A DNA stretch of 64,000 bases, taken from assembly GCF_013141715.1 (NCBI RefSeq), contig NZ_WHOA01000019.1, positions 1-64,000 on the forward strand. Reading direction: 5' to 3'. A program made the position numbers and the translations under genes. A model generated the notes under the pieces. That model saw nothing but the letters and a program-made list of their open reading frames with translations, made no database searches and was not told where the DNA came from. Of the stretch, positions 25,830 through 34,506 are shown piece by piece (position 1 is the first letter of the stretch; each line of letters opens with the position of its first letter). Source of the DNA: Paenibacillus phytorum (GTDB taxonomy: Bacteria > Bacillota > Bacilli > Paenibacillales > NBRC-103111).

Positions 25830-28800
25830 ATGCGTAGAAAGACATTTTTAAAATGGCTTACTGTGATCCTGGTGCTCATCTTTTTCATGCAAGTTAATGA
25901 TTTGAATTTACGCGCTTACGCCTTGGATCAGCCTTCGTTGCTTCAGGAGAATGAGTTGACATTCGTTGACAATCATCAAACCAAATCGGTTATCATTTGG
26001 TGGAGCAAGAACTCCAATTCGGAGATAGCTTCGTATGCCGCTTCGGAACTGCAGAATTACGCCCGTAAAATGGCAGGTGCTACGATCCCTGTTCTTGAAG
26101 GAAAGATAACAGCGGAGGATGCCGCTCTGGCAGGTGGACTATCGAGCGCGATTATCGTTGTAACCGGCGAGGAAGCAAGCCAGTATAACGTTAGCGGTCA
26201 AACAGCCGATATCTCTGGACAATGGCTTGCTTCTGCCGCCACGAAATTGTCTGATGCGAAAGAGGATTCGTTCCTTGCAGAGGTTAGCGGGACTCGTTTG
26301 GTTTTAGCAGGTTCAAATGACAGGGGAACTTTATATTCAGCCTATGATTTGCTTGAAAAATTAGGTGTTAAGTTTTTTGCCCCGAACTTCGATTTTTATG
26401 AAGGAAACGCCGAATACGTACCCTCGACAAGATCCATTACGGTATCCGCCTCGAACACCGTGATTCAACCCAGCTTTAAAATTCGCCGTAAATATGTCGA
26501 GGAGGGTTGGAGTCATTCCGTAGATAATTTACCTCAATTGGTAGATTGGATGACAAAAGTAAAATTAAACACGCTAGTCGTTCCTTATGACTATATCGCT
26601 ATAGGAAAGACAAAGTGGGACGATTTTCGCGAGCAGTTGATCCCCGAGCTGAAAAAGCGTGGAATAACCGTTGAAGTTGGGGGACACGGATTTGAAAGTT
26701 TTCTTCGCAAGGACAAATACCAAACAGCACATCCGACATGGTTTCCCTCAGGTAGTAACGTGTTTAACGTCGCGGACGATACAGCTGTGAATGCATATGT
26801 GGATGAAGTTATCACATATTTGAAGGGGCGCCCGGAAATCGGCATTTTTGATGCTTGGCCGCCGGATTCAGCAACTTGGCCTTCGTCCGCCTACCAAAAG
26901 TTTGGAAGCGAGTCGAATGCGTATGCTTACGTCGTGAAAAAACTTTATGAGAGAGTACGCAATGAATTGCCAGGCGTTAGAATTGAGGCCATCGCATACG
27001 ATAATTACACCTCACCGCCTACCAAGTATATGTACGACAACTCAATCATTATTGATTTTGCTCCTTATGGCCGCAGCTACGTCCAAACGATCTTCGATCC
27101 GAATTCAACTACGAACAAATCGTATATTAATCAGATTAACCAATGGAGGTCCGTTTTTAACGGCGATCTCTCGATGTATGAGTATTACCGAAGATATGCA
27201 TTTCATTCGCTGCCGTTTGTGTTACCCCAGCTGATCGGCCAGGAGATGCCTTATTACCGAACATTGGGAATAGCCGGTATTGGTACCTACTCAGAGCCGG
27301 GGGACTGGATTCCATTTGAAATTACACATTACATTTTGGCCAAATTATCCTGGAACGCCGATTTAAATGCTCAGACATTAATCGATGAGTATGTTCAGTC
27401 CAGATACGGCTTAGCCTCCGGAGAAATGAGCCAATATTTCCAACTCGTCGAGGAAGCGGGCAGAGCAATATTCAGTCAACCAGCAGGCAATTATAATAAT
27501 TTAATTAACGTCACCAAAATGAGAGATAACTATTTACAAGCAAAAACACAATTGGACAACGCGCAAGAAAAGGCAGTGAGCGGAACCTCGACGGCGTACA
27601 TGCTTCAGCGCTTGGCGTGGAATATTGATTATGCAATCGCCGATACCGAGGTTGAATATTATCGCTTAAAAAGTGATACGAACAGTTCTAAGACAGCAAA
27701 ACTGCGTGCGCAGGATGCGATTTACACGCATCGCTTCGATGGAATTATGCTGCAAAACATCTACTCCATGCGAAGATATATCAGCGGATTAGGGACTGCA
27801 AACGCAAATTGGATGTACGATGTGAATCGAGGTAAGTTGAAGTATGCCCCTATGGTGACCACGATGGCACCAAATCAAACAAACTTCGTAAGCAACATGG
27901 TGGATGGTAATGAAGGGACTGTTTTCTGGTCCAACTCGAGTCCGGGTATAGGCGATTATGTTGGTATCGAGTTGCAAGCTGTGAGTTTTATTAAATCTAT
28001 TCATTTGTCAATGGCTACGGGTGCGAACCCGAATGAGTATATCCGAAATGGTGTGGTCGAAATATCCACGGATTTCAAAGAGTGGAAGGCGATTGCTACG
28101 GTTACGGATCAGCCAGAGATTCAATTGTCAGTAGAAGCAGGTACGCAGGCGAAATATATTCGGATTCGCACGACGGCCACGCAGACGCAAAAGGTTATAA
28201 TTCGTGAATTTAGCGTTGAGGTTGCGGTAGATCGTACTCCACCGGTAACAACAGTGAATGTTACATCATCTGTGCCGGATGGAAAGAACGGTTGGAATGT
28301 AAATCCAGTTACGGTTAGCTTGGATGTTTACGATGATTTATCTGGCGTAGCCCGAACGGAGTACAGTCTGGATGGAGGAGCTGCGTGGCTAAGCTATACG
28401 TCGCCTGTAACGTTCAGTCAAGACGGCAAGTATACCATTAGCTACCGTTCAATAGACAATGCCGGCAACATAGAAATGCCAAAGACCGTCAGCTTCAAAC
28501 TGGATGCGATTGCTCCGACAATCACCGTCACCGGATTGGTGTACGGTACGTATAGTGACTCCGTGGATATCACGCCAATCATTGTATTGAGCGATGACCT
28601 GTCCGGGGTCGACAATAGCAAAACTACAGTGATGTTGGATACGTACGTGGTGCAGCAAGGTATAACGATTCCTCTTTATACGCTGCCTCTCGGTTTGCAT
28701 GAGTTGATCGTAACTTCGGGCGATCTAGCGGGGAACGCAGAGAGCCAAATGATATTATTTCAGACAACAACTAACTCCAATTCCTTAAAGTCATTAGTTA

Positions 28801-28985
28801 CGTATTTTGCGAATGCCGGATGGATCGATAATGCGGGTATCGCGAATAGCCTCCAAAGTAAATTAGACGCGAGTAATTTTGCTGCATTTGTTAATGAAGT
28901 GAACGCGCAGAGCGGAAAGCATATTACTAGCCAAGCTGCAAGCTATTTGCTGCGGGATGCTCAATATTTATTGTCCCTAAAGTGA
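25830..28985 (+). CDS. Secreted DUF4838-family protein with discoidin, OmpL47 and FIMAH-like modules
   Basis: 1051 residues, signal peptide ~1-32 after GAGGAGG. An alpha-glucuronidase-N-terminal-like domain (~45-200; EIASYAASELQNYARKMAG, RGTLYSAYDLLEKLGVKFF) precedes a DUF4838 TIM-barrel-like domain (~205-600) with VEVGGHGFESF, IFDAWPPDS and DFAPYGRSY. This is a glycoside-hydrolase-like family lacking a firmly assigned activity. It is followed by an F5/8 type C (discoidin/CBM32-like) domain (~680-800), an OmpL47-type domain (~805-910) and a FIMAH-like tail (~980-1051). From 28356 to ~28862 the DNA is collinear without gaps with 13184-13690 of the GH16-like gene. The gene is divergent from the kinase gene. 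Substrate unknown. Confidence 0.82.
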   Translation: MRRKTFLKWLTVILVLIFFMQVNDLNLRAYALDQPSLLQENELTFVDNHQTKSVIIWWSKNSNSEIASYAASELQNYARKMAGATIPVLEGKITAEDAALAGGLSSAIIVVTGEEASQYNVSGQTADISGQWLASAATKLSDAKEDSFLAEVSGTRLVLAGSNDRGTLYSAYDLLEKLGVKFFAPNFDFYEGNAEYVPSTRSITVSASNTVIQPSFKIRRKYVEEGWSHSVDNLPQLVDWMTKVKLNTLVVPYDYIAIGKTKWDDFREQLIPELKKRGITVEVGGHGFESFLRKDKYQTAHPTWFPSGSNVFNVADDTAVNAYVDEVITYLKGRPEIGIFDAWPPDSATWPSSAYQKFGSESNAYAYVVKKLYERVRNELPGVRIEAIAYDNYTSPPTKYMYDNSIIIDFAPYGRSYVQTIFDPNSTTNKSYINQINQWRSVFNGDLSMYEYYRRYAFHSLPFVLPQLIGQEMPYYRTLGIAGIGTYSEPGDWIPFEITHYILAKLSWNADLNAQTLIDEYVQSRYGLASGEMSQYFQLVEEAGRAIFSQPAGNYNNLINVTKMRDNYLQAKTQLDNAQEKAVSGTSTAYMLQRLAWNIDYAIADTEVEYYRLKSDTNSSKTAKLRAQDAIYTHRFDGIMLQNIYSMRRYISGLGTANANWMYDVNRGKLKYAPMVTTMAPNQTNFVSNMVDGNEGTVFWSNSSPGIGDYVGIELQAVSFIKSIHLSMATGANPNEYIRNGVVEISTDFKEWKAIATVTDQPEIQLSVEAGTQAKYIRIRTTATQTQKVIIREFSVEVAVDRTPPVTTVNVTSSVPDGKNGWNVNPVTVSLDVYDDLSGVARTEYSLDGGAAWLSYTSPVTFSQDGKYTISYRSIDNAGNIEMPKTVSFKLDAIAPTITVTGLVYGTYSDSVDITPIIVLSDDLSGVDNSKTTVMLDTYVVQQGITIPLYTLPLGLHELIVTSGDLAGNAESQMILFQTTTNSNSLKSLVTYFANAGWIDNAGIANSLQSKLDASNFAAFVNEVNAQSGKHITSQAASYLLRDAQYLLSLK

Positions 28986-29524
28986 TCATCAATAAGATTA
29001 CAGTGTACGCTGGAAATAATCCCAAAGGAAGAAGTGTCAGAAAATAATGTTCAAGTCAAGCATATGAAGAAGCAACAGTTTGTATTTAAATGTTTTGCGA
29101 TAAATCAGACCAAGCTTCCGAAATGCTTGTTGAAGAACTGGCGAACGAGAATATTAGGCTGAAACATGGCAAGAGGATGCGCTAGAAGCTCTGCTAGGGG
29201 GATGGCATCCGCCGTGGCGAGCTGGTGCCCTGACGCGATGGTAAGTTGCAATTTTACTTTGCGGGCTCAGTAATTCTTTTTTTAGGATTTAGACAGGATT
29301 TTTTAAAAAATTACAGTTGATTATTTAAGATATAAAGAAAAAAAACAAAAAATCACAGATGCAATTTAACAGAAATTTCTTATGATGTGCCATTTATTTT
29401 CTAATAGTAGATGCATATTAATGCATAAATGTATAAGTTCAGATTTTTATTACAAATAATTTTGAAACAGTGGATCTATCGGGATAAAGGAATAGACAAA
29501 TTGAATTTTAATATGAAACAAAAT

Positions 29525-29557
29525 AAACGGAGTACCGCGGGTTTGCGGGCTCCGTTT
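29525..29557 (+). terminator. Terminator hairpin upstream of DUF4317 gene
   Basis: AAACGGAG...CTCCGTTT with an inner CCGC/GCGG stem, followed by TTAT. Nearly identical to the hairpin at 31192-31226 on the other side of the DUF4317 gene. Confidence 0.65.
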
Positions 29558-29847
29558 TATAATTATTTATGAAACATCACAGTTTTTTTGTTTTTGTTTT
29601 GTTTGTTTGTTTTGTTGTTCTCCCTCAATTCTTTTTTATTGTGTCTGTGTTGTTATAATTTTCGAGAAAATTTTCGGAATTAGTGAGGATAGATTCTCAA
29701 AATTGTTGAGAAATCTATAATAATGCATTAACATACAGGAAGTAGTCTATCCAAGTCTTTAAAAGTAGAGTTATTTAACCAATTGCGAGACATGTGGAGT
29801 GCTATTCACTCTAAGTTTGGAACGGAAATAAAGGAAAGTAACCGTGG

Positions 29848-29875
29848 AACCCTTCTCATGAAGGGCTTTTGTTTT
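29848..29875 (+). terminator. Short hairpin with T-run
   Basis: CCCTTC, loop TCAT, GAAGGG followed by CTTTTGTTTT. A good intrinsic terminator ~100 bp before the DUF4317 ATG. No gene ends just before it, so it may terminate a small transcript or act as a leader attenuator. Confidence 0.55.
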
Positions 29876-29975
29876 GATGTGAACACTCAGGAAGGCAAAT
29901 CATCCGTTACAAATTTCCTATTCAATCATTAGTACTAGTAAGGCCATTTTACTTCATAGGAGCGTCTGAAGGACC

Positions 29976-31139
29976 ATGATAAAGAAAGAAATCGCGCATA
30001 TTCGCAAGCATTTTAAATTGGATAACGAAATGCTTAAAATCCACGATATTTTTAACGTGTATATCATGAAGGAAAGCAACGAGATCTACCATTATGAGCG
30101 CCAACCGTTCGCCCTAGTAGACAGGGAAAAGCAGGAACTATATATGCTCAATTTCAAAAAACTGCTGACCGGCGAATTAGATCAGAAGATGTATGAGTTA
30201 AAGTTTCAGGAGGAAGCGGAGCAGCCTACACAGGTGCTTCTCCATCAAGGTTTAGTGACTGGTAATGCGGAAGAATGGCAAGATCTGATGCTTTTGTTGG
30301 TAGAAAAAATGTTGGTGGATACCACATACGAACAGGATACAGTGATTACTTTCGTTCGCGGACAATATTCACGGCCGACTAAGAGTAGGAACGAAGATGC
30401 CATGGAGAGCGAAAAAAACGAGATGTTCGCGAATCTATTCATTCTGTGCAGCGTGAATTCTACGGAACAACAGAAGAAAACGCTCATGTTTGACTATGTG
30501 GAGAGAGAATTTAAGTATAACGTTTTCGTAGATCCGATCATCAAATTGAACACGCCGGAACAAGGTTTTTTCTACCCTAGTGTGACAGACAACTATTCCG
30601 ACGTGAATCGCATTCTGTATTGCTCGGGGAGAGCGCATGAACCGAATTGGCATTTCATCGATCAAGTCTTAAATGCAGAGAAGACCGTGACAGCGTTAGA
30701 AGAGAGAGCCATTTTTGAGGATATCGTGAAGGAAGTGGCGGGCGATCAACTTGATGCCGCTACGATCGCTCATGTGTATGAGGAAATTCATCGGGTCATC
30801 GAGTCCAACGAGGATGAAGAACCTCCAAAGCTGGACTATAAAGATGTGGAACGCATGCTGTCGGTCAGTGGTGTAGAGGGCGTGACGATGGAAAAGGTGG
30901 AACGAGCGTTCCAAAACGTCGTCGACGACAAAAACTATGAACTCAAAGCAAGCAGCGTCATGCCGAAGTTCACTTCGAAATCGATTAAAATTGATACGAA
31001 GATAGCCACGATTTCGGTCAGTCCTCAAGATTTAAAGTACGTGAGACAGGTAAATTATCAAGGAAAACGATGTATCTTGATCGAGGTCGACGAAGACGTC
31101 GTGATCGAAGGATTTACGCTCAGTACGGAGACCTTGTAG
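29976..31139 (+). CDS. DUF4317 family protein
   Basis: 387 residues beginning MIKKEIAHIRKHFKLDN, the hallmark N-terminus of DUF4317 proteins, followed by an aromatic-rich alpha/beta segment (~50-80) and a central region with ITFVRGQYSRPTKS. The acidic C-terminal half has a helical part (~235-300) and a terminal beta-rich part (IEVDEDVVIEGFTLSTETL). No signal peptide, membrane segment or known catalytic motif. The family is widespread in Firmicutes and its function is unknown to me. The gene stands alone, bracketed by twin terminators, so it is probably monocistronic. ATG 29976 lies ~12 bp after the weak site AGGAGC. Confidence 0.8.
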   Translation: MIKKEIAHIRKHFKLDNEMLKIHDIFNVYIMKESNEIYHYERQPFALVDREKQELYMLNFKKLLTGELDQKMYELKFQEEAEQPTQVLLHQGLVTGNAEEWQDLMLLLVEKMLVDTTYEQDTVITFVRGQYSRPTKSRNEDAMESEKNEMFANLFILCSVNSTEQQKKTLMFDYVEREFKYNVFVDPIIKLNTPEQGFFYPSVTDNYSDVNRILYCSGRAHEPNWHFIDQVLNAEKTVTALEERAIFEDIVKEVAGDQLDAATIAHVYEEIHRVIESNEDEEPPKLDYKDVERMLSVSGVEGVTMEKVERAFQNVVDDKNYELKASSVMPKFTSKSIKIDTKIATISVSPQDLKYVRQVNYQGKRCILIEVDEDVVIEGFTLSTETL

Positions 31140-31146
31140 AATGCAT

Positions 31147-31162
31147 TTCCGCCGCGGCGGAA
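31147..31162. other. GC-rich perfect palindrome
   Basis: TTCCGCCG followed directly by its reverse complement CGGCGGAA (16 bp), seven bases after the DUF4317 stop. No loop bases or T-run, so it is not a standard terminator. It may be a protein-binding site or a mobile-element end. Confidence 0.5.
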
Positions 31163-31191
31163 TTTAAATTCTAATCAATTCTGAAACAACA

Positions 31192-31226
31192 AAAACGGAG
31201 CACCGCGGGATTGCGGGCTCCGTTTT
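31192..31226 (+). terminator. Terminator after DUF4317 gene
   Basis: AAAACGGAG / CTCCGTTTT outer stem with an inner CCGC/GCGG stem, then TCTAATT. Twin of the hairpin at 29525-29557. Confidence 0.75.
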
Positions 31227-31419
31227 CTAATTAATTATGGAATATCACGTGCTTAATGTCCTTTGCATCCCCAAATAAAACATAATCCGTTGAGAGCCCA
31301 AGAAGAACAGATGAAATTTTAATTAATGGCTGTGTTAAAGGTAAATGTTGATAATTGAAACCTCTCCGTTTCCCTTATATAATTAATATAGGAACAAGTA
31401 TTCGTGTTTGGTTGTAAGG

Positions 31420-31641
31420 ATGGATAATGCGTTTAGCAATTTGTTAAAACACATTGATAAATTAACCCTAACAAAAAAAGAAAAAGTCTATCAATGGGAA
31501 AAACGCTATGTTGATCCTTCTTCCTCCGTCGGCGGACGTTTAATCAATGAAATGAGGGAGACTCGCTTTAAAGCGAGTTCGAGTGCCCTCACTGTAATTC
31601 TGAGCAAGTTGTTCGATTCGGAAAATACAATGGTCGTCAAC
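31420..31641 (+). pseudogene. IS1595-like transposase N-terminal relic, frameshifted
   Basis: From ATG 31420 the frame reads a helical N-terminus ending RLINEMRETRFKAS (to ~31578). The continuation is one frame over (codons from 31581) and reads ECPHCNSEQVVRFGKYNGRQ, a CxxC zinc ribbon typical of the N-terminal domain of IS1595/ISXO2-type transposases. So there is one frameshift, and the gene is then cut off at 31641 where unrelated sequence begins. The second CxxC of the ribbon and the DDE/DDN catalytic domain are absent. Family assignment is from recognised motif style; confidence moderate. Confidence 0.6.
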
Positions 31642-31839
31642 GAACCTGAACGTCTACGGTAAACTGAACGCTTCTTGGCAGTTGTACAATTTTAATGTAT
31701 ATATTTAACGAGTCTCGGCGTTACAGCCGAGCCGTTAGGTATGATGACCTTCACCAAAACAGGCAGGTACAGCACTATGGATGTTTCGGAATTTGTGAAG
31801 AATCATGCTGGCGCTTTATGCCATTCGTACTCATTAAAC
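31641..31839 (+). pseudogene. Relic of a DNRLRE-type module, related to the 1939-aa enzyme gene
   Basis: The DNA from 31643 (AACCTGAACGTCTACGGTAA) matches 40512 onward inside the large enzyme gene (AACCTGAACGTCTTCGGTAA). Similarity resumes after a ~90-bp deletion with GTTACAGCCGAGCCGTTAGG and GGTATGATGACCTTCACCAA and runs to about 31839 (equivalent to ~40790). The frame is broken by deletions and stops. It is a dead fragment of a duplicated or exchanged glycosidase C-terminal module, joined directly to the transposase relic. Confidence 0.75.
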
Positions 31840-31888
31840 ATTTGGTTTTCTAGTTAAAAGGCGCTCTCTCGCCTAAGATAATGACAAA

Positions 31889-31936
31889 AAGGCTGCCCCT
31901 TAACAGCATTCAGCTGTTGAAGGGACGGCCTATTTT
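31889..31936. terminator. Bidirectional terminator after the minus-strand ABC operon
   Basis: AGGCTGCCCCTT ... AAGGGACGGCCT with an inner AACAGC/GCTGTT stem, A-run on the left and T-run on the right. It ends the binding-protein gene whose stop lies at 31941. Confidence 0.8.
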
Positions 31937-31940
31937 TTAA

Positions 31941-33488
31941 TTATTTTTTAGCGTGCAGGTTGTTGTACGCTTCCGTCATTTCTTTGATCAGCTCGTCGCC
32001 GCCTTGCTGACGGTATTTCTTGACGTAATCGTCGAATGCGTCGAGCGGCAGCTTGCCTAGAACGATCTTGGCTGCTATTTCTTGATACATAGGGGAGTTC
32101 CCAGGGTTGATATCCGGGAATTTCTTCACGGTTTGCGCTTCAGGCAAGCCTTGCTCCGCTTTGAGCAATCCTTCCTTGCGGGACATCTCCATAGCGCTTA
32201 CCCTCATATTGTACAAGCGCTGTTGATCTGGAGTGCGCTTCAAGTTGTTGTCTACGATCGGATTCATCGTACCTTGAGAGCCGAATGCAAGAATGCGTAG
32301 ATCTGACTTGTTAGTCTTGTCCTTGGCATCGTCGTAGACGAATTTGTCTCCCTCTTTCGTATACGTATCGCCTTCCAGACCAAGTCGGTGAAAGATTACC
32401 CCTTCATCCGTAGCAAACCAATCGAGCATCTTAATGATGGCTTCTGGGTTTTTGGCAGCTTTCGTAATAACGTAATATTTGTCGTTCGGCTTCTTAATGC
32501 CGCCTACTGGTCCGTTGTAACCTTTACCTTTCGGCGTTGGGATGGCAATCAGCTCCGGTTTTTTGCCGGGCAGCGCTTTGGTTATAGCATCGTTCCAGTT
32601 TTCGATGGAATCTGTCAAATGGACGAACGAGCCAACCACGTCGGCATAAACTTTTTTGTCAGTGGTTGCGTTGGTCAGGAACTCGGAATCGAGCAGCTTT
32701 TCGTCATACATCGTCTTCAAAAAGCCCAGCGCGGTCTTCATATTCGGGTTGATGATGTCGGGAGTGACCTCACCGTTGAGCACGTGATAGTTACTCTGGC
32801 CGATGCCCCACATGCCCGCAATGTTGTACCACCAAGTGAAATTGGATCGCATGGTAAAAGCAATTTCATCCTGCTTGCCGTTTCCGTTCGGATCCTTGTC
32901 GCGGAATAAACGGAGTAGGTCAAGTAACTCGTCGGAGGTTTGCGGAATTTTGCCGCCGACCTTCTCCATCCAATCCTTGCGGATATACAAAATGTTGTTG
33001 GAAGGGGAAAGAAGGACTGACGGGATACCCATAATTTTGCCGTTAATCGTTACATCGTCCCAGGAATCCTTAGGTATGAATTTTTTCAGATTCGGACCGT
33101 ATTTGTTAATCAAATCATCCAGTGGAATCGTCTGATTGCCCGTTAGCACACCGGCCGGATTCAGCCCCGAGGCTTGGATCAAATCCGGGATTTCACCGGA
33201 GGCAATCTTCAGGCGAAGGTTCTGGTCGAAGCTGGCACTAGCAATAAGCTGCATATCCAGCGATACATTAGCCTTCTGATTGATGTGTTTTACGAAAGGC
33301 TGGTCGTTGATGTCCGGCAGCGGTTTGGCGTAGTCGGACAAAGCGTAAGTAATTTTAACCGGAGTGGCCGGTGTCGCAATATTGCCTGGTGCTGGCGATT
33401 GTATCTGCGCAGTTCCGTTTGAACAAGCGGACGTGAGAAGAACAGCTGTAGCACAAAGCAGAGTGACGGTTTTTCTGGATCGTTTCAT
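31941..33488 (-). CDS. ABC oligosaccharide-binding lipoprotein (LplA/YtcQ type)
   Basis: 515 residues, start ATG 33488 after GGAGGTC. Lipobox LTSAC near residue 22, a Pro/Ala-rich linker and a large two-lobed SBP fold. Typical segments are ASGEIPDLIQASG, LDDLINKYGPNLKKF, GKIMGIPSVLL, YIRKDWMEKVG and KNPEAIIKMLDWF. These ~500-residue LplA-like binding proteins accompany LplB/LplC permeases in Paenibacillaceae and bind plant or other oligosaccharides. It is last in the three-gene minus-strand operon. No ATPase gene nearby; a shared MsmX-type ATPase is expected. Confidence 0.9.
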   Translation of the reverse strand: MKRSRKTVTLLCATAVLLTSACSNGTAQIQSPAPGNIATPATPVKITYALSDYAKPLPDINDQPFVKHINQKANVSLDMQLIASASFDQNLRLKIASGEIPDLIQASGLNPAGVLTGNQTIPLDDLINKYGPNLKKFIPKDSWDDVTINGKIMGIPSVLLSPSNNILYIRKDWMEKVGGKIPQTSDELLDLLRLFRDKDPNGNGKQDEIAFTMRSNFTWWYNIAGMWGIGQSNYHVLNGEVTPDIINPNMKTALGFLKTMYDEKLLDSEFLTNATTDKKVYADVVGSFVHLTDSIENWNDAITKALPGKKPELIAIPTPKGKGYNGPVGGIKKPNDKYYVITKAAKNPEAIIKMLDWFATDEGVIFHRLGLEGDTYTKEGDKFVYDDAKDKTNKSDLRILAFGSQGTMNPIVDNNLKRTPDQQRLYNMRVSAMEMSRKEGLLKAEQGLPEAQTVKKFPDINPGNSPMYQEIAAKIVLGKLPLDAFDDYVKKYRQQGGDELIKEMTEAYNNLHAKK

Positions 33489-33598
33489 GAAAAGACCTCC
33501 ATTTTATTATGTGTAAGATATATTTTTAAGGATAAAGAAAGATAGGGGATGCCTGTTGGATGATCGCTTTCTTTATCAAGAAAAATTAGAGCTGGCGT

Positions 33599-34480
33599 CT
33601 AGCCTTTGACCGAACCGACCAAAGTGCCCTTAATGAAATGCTTCTGAATGAATGGGTAGATCAGCATGATTGGCACGGTCGCTACCAGGATGGTTGCCAT
33701 CTTCAAGCCTTCCGGCGATGTATCGAGTGTGGCTAATTCATTGACTGTGGAGTTAACGTCGCCAAGGTTGCCCTGTGCAATCATACTGTACAAGTAGAGC
33801 TGCAACGGCCGGAGAGCAGGCTTCGTAATGTAAATTAAGGCGGCGGAGTAATTGTTCCAATGGCCGACCGCGTAATAGAGTGTCAACGTCACCAGAATCG
33901 GCAGCGACAGTGGCAGGGCGATGCGGAACAAAATACCGTATTCGGACATGCCGTCGACGCGGGCAGCCTCGAACAGCTCCTCTGGCAAATTCCGGAAAAA
34001 GGTATAGCATAGAATCATATTGAAAACGCTTAAAGCAGATGGAATAATAAGCGCCCAGATTGTGTTCAGCATGCCGAACGATTTGACCACAAAATAAGAT
34101 GGTATCAAGGGAGCTGAGAAAATCATGGTAAAGATGATCATCAGCATGAAAAATTTTCGGCCCTTGAGTCCGGCTTTGGACAGCGGGTATGCCATAATGA
34201 CCGTTAAGAACATGTTCAACGCAGTTCCGAGAACGGTGATGATAATGCTGATTTTAAACGATGACCAGAACGCCATGTTTTGCATGACCTTGATATAATT
34301 GTCCACATTAAAATGTACGGGCCACACCTTGACTTGTGAGTGGATCAGCGCGTTGGTGGAGCTGAAAGATCCTGCTGCAATATGCAAGAACGGCACGAGC
34401 ACGACCAAGCACATAAGTCCTAGAAACAAGACATTCATCGTATCGAACAGATTTTCGCCAAATGTTTGCTTAATCTTCAT
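33599..34480 (-). CDS. ABC sugar transporter permease, LplC type
   Basis: 293-residue CUT1 permease of the MalG/LplC branch. N-terminal TM (~14-34), a periplasmic loop ending HFNVDNYIKVM, and an EAA motif EELFEAARVDGMSEYGILFR near residue 190. C-terminal IQKHFIKGTLVGSVKG is diagnostic of this branch. It lies 26 bp downstream of the LplB-type gene and 110 bp upstream of the binding protein gene. It forms half the pore of the oligosaccharide importer serving the neighbouring secreted enzyme (inference). Confidence 0.92.
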   Translation of the reverse strand: MKIKQTFGENLFDTMNVLFLGLMCLVVLVPFLHIAAGSFSSTNALIHSQVKVWPVHFNVDNYIKVMQNMAFWSSFKISIIITVLGTALNMFLTVIMAYPLSKAGLKGRKFFMLMIIFTMIFSAPLIPSYFVVKSFGMLNTIWALIIPSALSVFNMILCYTFFRNLPEELFEAARVDGMSEYGILFRIALPLSLPILVTLTLYYAVGHWNNYSAALIYITKPALRPLQLYLYSMIAQGNLGDVNSTVNELATLDTSPEGLKMATILVATVPIMLIYPFIQKHFIKGTLVGSVKG

Positions 34481-34506
34481 GGATTTAGACTCTCCTTCTG
34501 CTTAAA

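Larger units (their letters stand above)
28986..29975. other. 990-bp intergenic region, no intact gene
   Basis: No convincing ORF. Around 29094-29188 there is a short broken frame reading SEMLVEELANENIRLKHGK, coiled-coil-like, which I cannot assign. The region holds a T-rich tract (29590-29630) and two hairpins listed separately (29525-29557, 29848-29871). Base composition is AT-rich compared with the flanks, which suggests decayed sequence. Confidence 0.5.

Noticed and set aside
29525..29557. ACCGCGGG-containing hairpin resembling the T-box antiterminator end (also at 31192)
   Set aside because: No stem I/specifier region upstream and no aminoacylation or amino-acid gene downstream; it pairs fully as a simple terminator.
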